Positions 15,341 through 23,656 of a DNA stretch of 64,000 nt are shown here, piece after piece. The translations under genes were made by a program, and so were the position numbers. Below the pieces are notes generated by a model. The model had not been told where the DNA came from and ran no database searches. It saw only the letters and a program-made list of their open reading frames with translations. The stretch lies in NCBI RefSeq assembly GCF_001279695.1, contig NZ_LGDD01000144.1, positions 43,704-107,703 on the forward strand, given 5' to 3'. This DNA is from Streptomyces sp. WM6378. Lineage in GTDB: Bacteria > Actinomycetota > Actinomycetes > Streptomycetales > Streptomycetaceae. Within the stretch, counting starts at the first letter, position 1; every line of letters starts with the position of its first letter.

Positions 15341-15412
15341 ATGGCTGTCGTTGCGAAGGGCGCTGCCCGCATCCCGAAGTTCATCCAACGCATCCCCGTG
15401 GTCTCCGGCTGA
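15341..15412 (+). CDS. Predicted 23-residue basic amphipathic peptide
   Basis: ATG 15341 is preceded by a near-ideal ribosome binding site, GGGGAGG, 7 to 8 nt upstream, and the frame runs 23 codons to TGA. The product begins MAVVAKGAARIPKF and ends IQRIPVVSG. It has four basic and no acidic residues, with hydrophobic residues spaced as in an amphipathic segment. A TAAAGT box at 15259-15264 could serve as -10. The gene sits 27 bp before the rsgA start. I know no family for it. The rest of 15171-15340 shows no other gene. Confidence 0.45.
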   Translation: MAVVAKGAARIPKFIQRIPVVSG

Positions 15413-15439
15413 CCCACCTTTTCCTCCACGCCCGAAGGC

Positions 15440-16633
15440 GTGGCGCCGGGGCCGCCCTTCGAAGGGTTCCCCTTGTCTTCCTCGTTCCTCTCCCCGCTCG
15501 ACAACTCCGGCTTCAACACTGCTGAGTTGAACGACTCCGGGTTCAACACCTCCGCCTCGTCGCGCCCGCTGGCCGCATACGGCTGGGACGACGCCTGGGC
15601 GGCCGAGTTCGCCCCGTACGCCGAACAGGGCCTGGTGCCCGGCCGGGTCGTCCGTGTCGACCGCGGCCAGTGCGACGTGGTGACCGCCGACGGCACCCTG
15701 CGCGCCGACACCGCGTTCGTCACCCCGCACGACCCGATGCGGGTCATCTGCACCGGCGACTGGGCCGCCGTCGAGCCGGTGGGCGACCCCCGGTTCGTCC
15801 GTACGTACCTGCCGCGCCGCACCGCGTTCGTGCGCAGCACCTCCTCCAACCGGTCCGAGGCACAGATCCTCGCGGCCAACGTCGACCACGCGATCATCGC
15901 GGTGTCGCTCGCCGTCGAGCTCGACCTCGGCCGCATCGAGCGGTTCCTGGCGCTGGCCTGGGAGTCGGGCGCGCAGCCGCTCGTCGTGCTCACCAAGGCC
16001 GACCTGGTCCCCGACCCGGTCGGGCTCTCCTACCTCGTCCAGGACGTGGAGACCACCGCGCCCGGGGTGCAGGTGCTGCCGGTCAGCGCGACGACCGGCG
16101 AAGGCGTCGAGATCCTCGCGGCGGTCGTCGCGGGCGGTACGAGCGTGCTGCTCGGGCAGTCCGGCGCGGGCAAGTCCACGCTGGCCAACGCGCTGCTCGG
16201 CGAGGAGGTGATGGCGGTGCAGGCGGCCCGCGAGGTCGACGGCAAGGGCCGCCACACCACGACCACCCGCAATCTGCTGGTGCTGCCGGGCGGCGGCGTC
16301 CTCATCGACACCCCCGGGCTGCGTGGAGTCGGCCTGTACGACGCGGAGTCCGGCGTCGGCCAGGTCTTCGCCGAGATCGAGGAACTGGCCGCGGACTGCC
16401 GCTTCCACGACTGCGCGCACCATGCGGAGCCGGGGTGCGCGGTGCTCGCCGCGATCGAGGACGGCTCGCTCGCGGAACGCCGCCTGGACAGCTACCGCAA
16501 GCTGCTGCGCGAGAACCAGCGCATCGTGGCGAAGACGGATGCTCGGCTGCGGGCGGAGATCCGGCGGGACTGGAAGGCGAAGGGGGCGGAGGGGCGCGCC
16601 AACATGGAGGCCAAGCGCGGCCGTCTGCGCTGA
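15440..16633 (+). CDS. rsgA: Ribosome small-subunit-dependent GTPase A
   Basis: RsgA is a circularly permuted GTPase that acts in late 30S ribosome assembly. The 397-residue product has an N-terminal OB-like region and then the permuted GTPase motifs in order: LTKADL (G4), GQSGAGKST (G1), DTPG (G3). It ends with the zinc knuckle CRFHDCAHHAEPGC. The chosen GTG 15440 has AAGG upstream; the true start may be a later TTG near 15473, since the first 40 residues are Ser-rich and not family-like. The C-terminus is highly basic (KRGRLR), as expected for rRNA binding. Confidence 0.93.
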   Translation: MAPGPPFEGFPLSSSFLSPLDNSGFNTAELNDSGFNTSASSRPLAAYGWDDAWAAEFAPYAEQGLVPGRVVRVDRGQCDVVTADGTLRADTAFVTPHDPMRVICTGDWAAVEPVGDPRFVRTYLPRRTAFVRSTSSNRSEAQILAANVDHAIIAVSLAVELDLGRIERFLALAWESGAQPLVVLTKADLVPDPVGLSYLVQDVETTAPGVQVLPVSATTGEGVEILAAVVAGGTSVLLGQSGAGKSTLANALLGEEVMAVQAAREVDGKGRHTTTTRNLLVLPGGGVLIDTPGLRGVGLYDAESGVGQVFAEIEELAADCRFHDCAHHAEPGCAVLAAIEDGSLAERRLDSYRKLLRENQRIVAKTDARLRAEIRRDWKAKGAEGRANMEAKRGRLR

Positions 16634-16689
16634 CCCCGGGGGGCTCCCGCCCCACCCCTTCCCGAAACCCTCCGGGGGTGCGGTAGTCA

Positions 16690-16785
16690 GCTGCGGACCG
16701 TGCGTGGCTGGTCGCGCAGTTCCCCGCGCCCCTGGCAGCATGCGGTACGGGCAACCCAGCCCGTCATGGGGGTCCCCCCTGGCCC
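16690..16785 (-). repeat. About 95-bp dispersed repeat, inverted copy of 10399-10493
   Basis: The reverse complement matches the left copy over its whole length with few changes, including GGGCGCGGGGAACTGCGCGA and the ATGACGGGCTGGGT segment. It fills most of the 280-bp gap between rsgA and the Ada-AlkA gene. The flanking 16786-16913 is a further GC-rich repeat-like stretch with no gene. Confidence 0.8.
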
Positions 16786-16913
16786 CCGGAGGGTCTAGTG
16801 AAGGGGCGGGGTCGGGGCTCGACGGGGTCTGGGGCGAGCCCCAGGGCACCGGGACCTCCCCGTCCGAAACCCGCCAGCCACCCCGCAGGGGACCCCGCAC
16901 ACTGGAAAGCGTG

Positions 16914-18287
16914 ATGGACGAGGACACGCGGTACGAAGCCGTCAGCAGCAGGGACGCCCGGTTCGACGGGGAGTTCTTCTTCGCCGTGGCGACCACCGGC
17001 ATCTACTGCCGACCGAGCTGCCCCGCAGTCACGCCCCGGCGCAAGAACGTCCGGTTCTTCCCCAGCGCCGCCGCCGCCCAGGGCCACGGCTTCCGGGCCT
17101 GCCGCCGCTGCCGCCCGGACGCCGTGCCCGGCTCCGCCGAGTGGAACGCGCGGGCCGACGTCGTCGGCCGGGCCATGCGCATGATCGGGGACGGCGTGGT
17201 GGACCGCGAGGGCGTGCCCGGGCTCGCGACCCGGCTCGGGTACAGCACCCGGCAGGTGCAGCGCCAGCTCACCGCCGAGGTGGGCGCGGGCCCGGTCGCC
17301 CTGGCCAGGGCCCAGCGCGCCCACTCGGCCCGGGTGCTGCTCCAGACCACGTCGCTGCCGGTCACCGAGATCGCCTTCGCCTCCGGGTTCGCGAGCGTGC
17401 GCCAGTTCAACGACACGATCCGGCAGATCTACGCCCGCACCCCCAGCGGCCTGCGCGAGGAGGCCGGCACCCGGGCGACCGAGCCCGGCGTCACGGCGGC
17501 GGCCGGGATCCCGCTGCGGCTCGCCTACCGGGGCCCGTACGCGACCAAGGAGACCTTCGATCTGCTGGCGGGCGAAGCCGTCGCGTGCGTCGAGGAGATA
17601 GTCGGCGAGCCCGGCGCCCGCACCTACCGCCGCACCCTGCGGCTGCCGCACGGCACCGCCGTCGTGGCCGTCGACGAGGCCGCCCCCGCGCACACCGCGG
17701 CCCGCCAGGGCTGGCTCGACGCCCGCATCCACCTCTCCGACCTGCGCGATCTCACCACCGCCGTGCAGCGCCTGCGCCGCCTGTTCGACCTGGACGCCGA
17801 CCCGTACGCCGTCGACGAGCGGCTCGGCGCCGATCCCCGGCTCGCGCCGCTCGTCGCGCGCACCCCGGGTCTGCGCTCGCCGGGCGCCGCCGATCCCGAC
17901 GAGTGCGCGGTGCGGGCGCTGGCCGGCAGGGACGGCGCGGCCGCGCTGGTCGAGTCGTACGGCAAGCGGCTGGATGTGCCCTGCGGCACGCTCACCCACC
18001 TGTTCCCCGAGCCCGCGGCGCTCGCCGGCCACCCCGACCCGCAGCTCGCCGCCCTGGCGGCCGCGCTCGCCGACGCCACCCTGCGCCTGGACGCCGGCGC
18101 CGACCGTGACGAGGCGGCCCGTATCCTGCGCACGCTGCCCGGCATGGCCGAGGCGACCGTCGCGGTGATCCGGACGCGGGCGCTCGGCGACCCCGACGTC
18201 GGGCCTGCGGAGGGGGAGTACGCCTGGCGGCCCTGGCGCTCCTACGCCCGCCGCCACCTCCAGGTCGAGGCGGGCAGGGGGAAGTAG
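16914..18287 (+). CDS. Ada-AlkA fusion protein with a degenerate glycosylase domain
   Basis: Residues 1-75 are the Ada methyl-acceptor zinc domain with Cys32, Cys36, Cys63 and Cys66 (YCRPSC, CRRC). Residues 80-185 are an AraC-type double HTH. Residues 200-457 resemble the AlkA 3-methyladenine glycosylase. The AlkA part is abnormal. Where the family has a helix-hairpin-helix of the type LPGIGPWTA, this protein has LPGMAEATVAV. The segment that normally carries the catalytic aspartate after GDPD is missing, so GDPDVGPAEGEYAW runs directly into RPWRSYA. The Ada and DNA-binding functions look intact; base excision probably is not. ATG 16914 is preferred to an overlapping GTG at 16911. Confidence 0.87.
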   Translation: MDEDTRYEAVSSRDARFDGEFFFAVATTGIYCRPSCPAVTPRRKNVRFFPSAAAAQGHGFRACRRCRPDAVPGSAEWNARADVVGRAMRMIGDGVVDREGVPGLATRLGYSTRQVQRQLTAEVGAGPVALARAQRAHSARVLLQTTSLPVTEIAFASGFASVRQFNDTIRQIYARTPSGLREEAGTRATEPGVTAAAGIPLRLAYRGPYATKETFDLLAGEAVACVEEIVGEPGARTYRRTLRLPHGTAVVAVDEAAPAHTAARQGWLDARIHLSDLRDLTTAVQRLRRLFDLDADPYAVDERLGADPRLAPLVARTPGLRSPGAADPDECAVRALAGRDGAAALVESYGKRLDVPCGTLTHLFPEPAALAGHPDPQLAALAAALADATLRLDAGADRDEAARILRTLPGMAEATVAVIRTRALGDPDVGPAEGEYAWRPWRSYARRHLQVEAGRGK

Positions 18288-18329
18288 TCCGACGGGCGGC
18301 GCCCGGCCACTTCTGAGAACGTCGAAGGC

Positions 18330-19430
18330 ATGATCCGTCTCGCGCGCCTGCCCCTGGACCGCTGGTCGGCGCTGATGCCGCTGCTCGCCGTCGTGCTGCT
18401 CGCGCTGACCTGGGGGCGCTCGCTGCCCGCCGGGCTCGTGGCCCTGGTCGCGTGTTTCCTGGCGGGCGCGGTGCTCGCCGCGGTGCACCACGCGGAGGTG
18501 GTCGCTCACCGGGTGGGCGAACCGTTCGGGTCACTCGTGCTCGCGGTCGCGGTGACCGTCATCGAGGTGGCGCTGATCGTCACCCTGATGTCGGACGGCG
18601 GCGACAAGAGCGCCTCGCTCGCCCGCGACACCGTCTTCGCCGCCGTGATGATCACCTGCAACGGCATCGTCGGTCTCTGCCTGCTGGTCGGCGCCCTGCG
18701 CCGCAGATACGCCGTCTTCAACGCCGAGGGCACCGTCACCGCCTTCGCCACGGTCACCACGCTCGCGGGCCTCAGCCTCGCCCTGCCGACCTTCACCACC
18801 AGCAAGCCGGGCCCCGAGTTCTCGCCCGCCCAGCTGATCTTCGCCGCTATCGCCTCCGTCTTCCTGTACGGGCTCTTCGTCGCCACCCAGACCGTGCGCC
18901 ACCGCGACTACTTCCTGCCGGTGACCCAACAGGGCGAGGTGATGCGCGACGACGCCCACGCCAACCCGCCCTCCGCGCGCACCGCCTGGACCAGCGTCGC
19001 CCTGCTCGGCGTCGCGCTGGTCGCCGTGGTGGGCCTGGCCAAGGGGGTCTCGCCCACCATCGAGAGGGGGGTCGCGGCGGCCGGCCTTCCCGCCTCGGTC
19101 GTCGGCGTCGTGATCGCGCTGCTCGTGCTGCTTCCGGAGACCATCGCCGCCGTGCGTGCGGCCCGCCGCGACCGCGTGCAGACCAGCCTCAACCTGGCCC
19201 TCGGCTCGGCCATGGCCAGCATCGGCCTCACCATTCCGGCCGTCGCGCTCGCGACGATCTGGCTGTCCGGGCCCCTGGTCCTCGGCCTCGGCGCCAGCCA
19301 CATGGTGCTGCTCGCGCTGACGGTCGCCGTCGGCATCCTCACCGTCGTGCCGGGCCGCGCCACCCTGATGCAGGGCGGCGTGCACCTCTCGCTGTTCGCC
19401 GCGTACATCGTGCTCGCGATCAGCCCTTAG
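18330..19430 (+). CDS. ChaA-type cation (Ca2+/Na+):proton antiporter
   Basis: The 366-residue integral membrane protein has about 11 helices. It carries the two CaCA-family repeats, the first HHAEVVAHRVGEPFGSLVLA with VAVTVIEVALIV and the second VLLPETIAAVRAARRDRVQT. Acidic residues in these helices bind and move cations in exchange for protons. The start ATG 18330 lies 42 bp after the Ada-AlkA gene, so co-transcription is possible. Ion preference cannot be told from sequence. Confidence 0.9.
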   Translation: MIRLARLPLDRWSALMPLLAVVLLALTWGRSLPAGLVALVACFLAGAVLAAVHHAEVVAHRVGEPFGSLVLAVAVTVIEVALIVTLMSDGGDKSASLARDTVFAAVMITCNGIVGLCLLVGALRRRYAVFNAEGTVTAFATVTTLAGLSLALPTFTTSKPGPEFSPAQLIFAAIASVFLYGLFVATQTVRHRDYFLPVTQQGEVMRDDAHANPPSARTAWTSVALLGVALVAVVGLAKGVSPTIERGVAAAGLPASVVGVVIALLVLLPETIAAVRAARRDRVQTSLNLALGSAMASIGLTIPAVALATIWLSGPLVLGLGASHMVLLALTVAVGILTVVPGRATLMQGGVHLSLFAAYIVLAISP

Positions 19431-19627
19431 CCCTGACCTGTAACAGGCGGCTCGTTCTGCGTACGTTCCCGGCCGACTAAGCGCTGCTTTCAAGTCACCG
19501 GTGTTACGCCCATGTTGACGGGCCGCCTGCCGAGGCACACGATCGAGAGGTAGGTAGTTGCTCAATACATCTGATTCGGCCGGCGGTACGTCCCCCCTCC
19601 GGCCGGAGAGGCCAAGCAGGAGGCACC

Positions 19628-21469
19628 ATGTGTGGCATCACCGGCTGGATCTCCTTCGACCGTGAACTGCGCGCCGAGCGGGACACCCTGAACGCGATGA
19701 CCGAGACGATGGACTGCCGCGGTCCCGACGACCGCGGCGTCTGGGCCAACGGGCCGGCCGCTCTCGGCCACCGCAGGCTCGCGATCATCGACCTTCCGGG
19801 CGGGCGCCAGCCCATGACCGTCGAAGAGGGCGGCCGGACGGTCGCCCTCGTCTACTCGGGCGAGACCTACAACTTCACCGAGCTGAGGGCCGAACTCGCC
19901 GCCCGCGGGCACCGGTTCACCACCGACTCCGACACCGAGGTCGTCCTGCACGGCTACCTCGAATGGGGCGAGGCCGTCGCCGAACGCCTCAACGGCATGT
20001 ACGCGTTCGCGATCTGGGACGAGCGCGTCCAGCGCCTCGTCATGATCCGCGACCGGATGGGCATCAAGCCCTTCTACTACTACGAGACCGCCGACGGCGT
20101 GCTCTTCGGCTCCGAGCCCAAGGCGATCCTCGCCAACCCCCTTGCCCGCCGCTCGGTCTCGCTCGACGGCCTGCGCGAGCTGTTCACCTTCGTCAAGACG
20201 CCCGGCCACGCCGTGTGGGACGGCATGAAGGAGGTCGAGCCCGGCACCGTCGTCACCGTCGACCGCGGCGGCCTGCGCACCCACACCTACTGGTCCCTCC
20301 AGACCCGTGCGCACGAGGACGACCGCGAGACCAGCATCGCCCACGTCCGCGAGCTGCTCGACGACATCGTCCGGCGCCAGCTCGTCGCCGACGTGCCGCG
20401 CTGCATGCTGCTCTCCGGCGGCCTCGACTCCTCCGCCCTGACCGCGCTCGCCGCCCGCCAGCTCGGCGACGTGGGCGAGCAGGTGCGCAGCTTCGCCGTG
20501 GACTTCGTCGGCCAGACCGAGAACTTCGTCGCCGACGAACTCCGCGCCACCCCCGACACCCCCTACGTCCACGACGTGGCCCGCACCTCCGGCACGATCC
20601 ACCAGGACATCGTCCTGGACGCCCAGTCGCTCGCCGACCCCGAGGTGCGCGCCAAGGTCATCCGGGCCCGCGACATCCCCATGGGCTTCGGCGACATGGA
20701 CACCTCGCTCTACCTGCTGTTCAAGGCGATCCGCGAACACTCCACGGTCGCCCTGTCCGGCGAGTCCGCGGACGAGGTGTTCGGCGGCTACAAGCAGTTC
20801 TTCGACGAGGACGCCCGCAACGCCGACATGTTCCCCTGGCTCGTCAAGTTCGCCGAGCAGTTCGGCGACGACTCCGGCCTGCTGCGCCCCGACCTCTCGG
20901 CCGCGCTGAACATCCCCGCCTACATCAAGGACTCGTACGACACCGCCGTCGCCGGCATCCAACGCCTGGACGGCGAGAGCGACTTCGAGTACCGGATGCG
21001 CAAGATCTGCAACCTCCACCTGACCCGCTTCGTGCGCGTCCTGCTCGACCGCAAGGACCGCGCGAGCATGGCCGTCGGGCTCGAAGTGCGGGTGCCGTTC
21101 TGCGACCACCGGCTCGTCGAGTACGTATACAACGCGCCCTGGTCGCTGAAGTCCTTCGACGGCCGCGAGAAGAGCCTGCTGCGCGAGGCGGCCAAGGACG
21201 TCGTCCCGAAGTCCGTGTACGACCGGGTCAAGAGCCCGTACCCGTCCACGCAGGACCCGAAGTACGCGATCGCCCTCCAGGGCCACGCCAAGGACCTGCT
21301 CGCCCAGCCGTCCCACCCGGTCTTCGACCTCATCGACCGGGAGGGCCTGCGCCGGGCCGCCGACGTGAGCGCCCCGCAGATCCACCAGGCATCGCGCCGC
21401 GGCCTGGAGCGCACCCTGGACCTCGCGATCTGGCTCGACCTGTACAAGCCGGAGGTGAACCTGGCGTAG
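19628..21469 (+). CDS. asnB: Asparagine synthetase, glutamine-hydrolysing
   Basis: The 613-residue enzyme starts MCGITGW, so Cys2 becomes the N-terminal nucleophile of the class II glutaminase domain (1-200). The synthetase domain has the ATP pyrophosphatase loop LLSGGLDSSAL. It makes asparagine from aspartate, glutamine and ATP in the cytoplasm. AGGAGG lies 6 nt before ATG 19628. The 197-bp upstream region includes a short GGCCGG/CCGGCC inverted repeat close to the start. The length is that of the actinobacterial enzyme; some paralogues serve peptide or cell-wall amidation. Confidence 0.93.
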   Translation: MCGITGWISFDRELRAERDTLNAMTETMDCRGPDDRGVWANGPAALGHRRLAIIDLPGGRQPMTVEEGGRTVALVYSGETYNFTELRAELAARGHRFTTDSDTEVVLHGYLEWGEAVAERLNGMYAFAIWDERVQRLVMIRDRMGIKPFYYYETADGVLFGSEPKAILANPLARRSVSLDGLRELFTFVKTPGHAVWDGMKEVEPGTVVTVDRGGLRTHTYWSLQTRAHEDDRETSIAHVRELLDDIVRRQLVADVPRCMLLSGGLDSSALTALAARQLGDVGEQVRSFAVDFVGQTENFVADELRATPDTPYVHDVARTSGTIHQDIVLDAQSLADPEVRAKVIRARDIPMGFGDMDTSLYLLFKAIREHSTVALSGESADEVFGGYKQFFDEDARNADMFPWLVKFAEQFGDDSGLLRPDLSAALNIPAYIKDSYDTAVAGIQRLDGESDFEYRMRKICNLHLTRFVRVLLDRKDRASMAVGLEVRVPFCDHRLVEYVYNAPWSLKSFDGREKSLLREAAKDVVPKSVYDRVKSPYPSTQDPKYAIALQGHAKDLLAQPSHPVFDLIDREGLRRAADVSAPQIHQASRRGLERTLDLAIWLDLYKPEVNLA

Positions 21470-21475
21470 GGCCGC

Positions 21476-21856
21476 CTAGCTGGGGCCCGGCTCGTCCAGG
21501 CCCCAGCTGTGGATCTTGTGCGGGTGGATGCGGATGAGCTCCTCGCTGAAGTGCGGGCCCAACTCGTGGGCCCCGGTGAGGAGTTCGGCCACTCCCCGGA
21601 TCTCGACCCCGCGCACCTTCCACGGCCGCACGCTCACCACGTCGTCGACCACCAGGGCCGCCTTCGGGTTGCCCTGGAGGTTGCGCCACTTCTTCGTGGT
21701 GCCGAGGGCGTACCCGCCGATGAGGATCGTCCCGTCGTCCTGCGGGAAGAATCCGACGGGGTTGGCCTGCGGCTGGCCCGTCCCGTCCACGGTGGCGAGT
21801 CGGCCAAGGCGCTGGCTCTTGAGATACGTGCGCTCGGCCTCGCTGAATTCGGTCAT
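21476..21856 (-). CDS. PPOX-class F420-dependent oxidoreductase
   Basis: The 126-residue protein has the split beta-barrel of the FMN/F420-binding PPOX family: LATVDGTGQPQANPVGFF, then KKWRNLQGNPKAALVVDDV, and the C-terminal IRIHPHKIHSWGLD. This subgroup commonly uses the deazaflavin F420 to reduce unknown small molecules. I start at ATG 21856; an upstream ATG at 21892 would add a non-family tail. It converges on asnB with a 6-bp gap. Confidence 0.85.
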   Translation of the reverse strand: MTEFSEAERTYLKSQRLGRLATVDGTGQPQANPVGFFPQDDGTILIGGYALGTTKKWRNLQGNPKAALVVDDVVSVRPWKVRGVEIRGVAELLTGAHELGPHFSEELIRIHPHKIHSWGLDEPGPS

Positions 21857-21932
21857 GCCGCCAGCCTCACACGCGTGGCGGGGCCCAGTCATCGGGTTGT
21901 GGACCTAGGACTTGAGGTGCGGCGCCTCTCCT

Positions 21933-22415
21933 TCAGCCCCAGATCACCGCGCCGAGCCACGCCCCGGTCACCAGCAGGCAGGCGAAGAGCTCGGCCAGCA
22001 CCGAGTAGCCGCCCGCGCGAAGGGCCGTACGGGTCGAGGCCAAGCCGTCGCCGCGGCTGCCGAGCCGCACCCGTTCCGCGCCGTAGAGGCCGCCGATGAA
22101 CCCGGCGATCCCGCCCACCACGGGCAGCACGAAGAACCCCGCGACGGAGGCCGCGCCCGCGATCAGCACCGATCTCTTGACCACTCCCGCCGCTTTGAAG
22201 CGGCGCGGCGGCAGGAACGGCCTGAGGGCCTGGTTCAGGAGCAGTACGCCGGTGGCCCCCACCAGGACGCCCCAGGCGAGCCCCGTGATGTCGTCCAGCG
22301 CCCACCACGCGACGGCCGCCCACACGATCGCCTGCCCGGGGACGCCCTGGACAAGGACGCCGCACAGGCCCATCAGGATCACCGCCCCGACCGCGAGGAG
22401 CTGCCACACGCCCAT
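21933..22415 (-). CDS. DUF456 small membrane protein
   Basis: The 160-residue protein has four to five hydrophobic helices. Its glycine-rich helix VVGGIAGFIGGLYGAER is typical of DUF456. Its function is unknown. It lies upstream of the F420 oxidoreductase gene on the same strand, and the 76-bp gap has no evident terminator. The DUF456 label rests on this glycine pattern and the length. Confidence 0.8.
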   Translation of the reverse strand: MGVWQLLAVGAVILMGLCGVLVQGVPGQAIVWAAVAWWALDDITGLAWGVLVGATGVLLLNQALRPFLPPRRFKAAGVVKRSVLIAGAASVAGFFVLPVVGGIAGFIGGLYGAERVRLGSRGDGLASTRTALRAGGYSVLAELFACLLVTGAWLGAVIWG

Positions 22416-22484
22416 CTGCCAAGGGTGCAGGAAACGGACCGTTTCCGCAGTCCCAGGCGTATTCCCGGCCCACCGCGCGACCGC

Positions 22485-23468
22485 TCAGCGGGCCACCCAG
22501 CCCCGCTCGTAGGCGTGCCAGCCCAGCTGGAGGCGGGTCGTCACACCGGTGAGTTCCATGAGGCCCTTGACCCGGCGCTGCACGGTCCGCAGGCCCAGTT
22601 CCAGCTGCTTGGCGGCGCTGGCGTCGGTCATTCCGGCGAGCAGCAGCGAAAGGATCTCCAGGTCGGTCGCGTCCGGGCCCCGCGCCTCCTCGACGATGCC
22701 GCGGCCCCCGCCGCCAAGGCGCAGCGGCAGCGCGTCCTTCCACACCGCCTCGAAGAGGCCCATGAGGGATTCCAGCAGCCCGCTCGCGTGCACCACCAGC
22801 GCGGCCGGCTCGGCGCCCCGCCCGGTCAGCGGCACCATCGCGAGGCTGCGGTCCGCCACGACGAGCTTGGTCGGCACCCGGTCCACCGTCCGCACCTGCT
22901 CGTCGCGGCCGAGCGCCGCGGACAGCTCGACGATTCCGGCGGGCAGCGAGAGCACCTCGCGCTCGATCACCACCCGGTAGGCGACCCCGCGGATCGCGGC
23001 CCGCTCCTCGGACTCGTTGTCCATCCCGGTGACCGCGACCGGCTTGCCCGTCACCAGCGCGCACACCTCCTCGGCCGCGCCCAGCTGCAGCTGGTGGAAG
23101 CGGTGGGCGACCGCGCTCGCGCCGGTCACCACCTCGACGAGGTCGTGCACGGCCGGCTCGGCGGCCTCAACGCGGTACTCCGCGGCGAGCAGCGCCGCCG
23201 CCAGCTCGGCCTGGTCCAGCTCGTGGCGCTGCTGGGTGAGCAGCGCCACGAGCGCGACGCCGGGCGGGGCCGCGACCCACCGCCCGGTGCGCGCCGAGGA
23301 CTGGGCGGCCAGGCCCTGCCGCTCCAGGCGGCGCAGTGCGCGTTCGGTCTCGTTCTCGGGCAGCGCGAGCCGGTGCGCGAGGTCACTCACCTCGGCCGCG
23401 CCGACCGCGACCAAGGCGCGGTACGCCGACTCCTGCGTCTCGTCGAGACCTATCGCTCCCAGCACCAC
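22485..23468 (-). CDS. Transcriptional regulator with TrmB-like N-domain and LuxR-type C-terminal HTH
   Basis: The 327-residue protein starts at GTG 23468 behind GGGAGG. Residues 1-70 form a TrmB/MarR-like winged helix (AEVSDLAHRLALPENETERA). The last 65 residues form a LuxR-type HTH (EILSLLLAGMTDASAAKQLE and LRTVQRRVKGLMELTGVTTR). The middle resembles a phospholipase-D-like or sensor fold of unknown ligand. It is divergent from the secreted subtilase with 188 bp between them. Such pairs are common in Streptomyces and suggest local control of the protease (inference). Confidence 0.85.
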   Translation of the reverse strand: MVLGAIGLDETQESAYRALVAVGAAEVSDLAHRLALPENETERALRRLERQGLAAQSSARTGRWVAAPPGVALVALLTQQRHELDQAELAAALLAAEYRVEAAEPAVHDLVEVVTGASAVAHRFHQLQLGAAEEVCALVTGKPVAVTGMDNESEERAAIRGVAYRVVIEREVLSLPAGIVELSAALGRDEQVRTVDRVPTKLVVADRSLAMVPLTGRGAEPAALVVHASGLLESLMGLFEAVWKDALPLRLGGGGRGIVEEARGPDATDLEILSLLLAGMTDASAAKQLELGLRTVQRRVKGLMELTGVTTRLQLGWHAYERGWVAR

Positions 23469-23656
23469 GGACCGCCTCCCTCACCTGCGCGGTGGCGGGA
23501 AACCGCCCCGGCGTAAACCCGCCTCACAACATCATCCCCGTATCTCCCGTCGCTCTGCCAATGTCGAGCCACCGCAGCACCAACAGCCTCCGGGTACGGG
23601 GCATTTGCGCTCTTCGGGCGCGGTGTCTTTTGTTCCGGATTCATCTGGGGAGAGCG

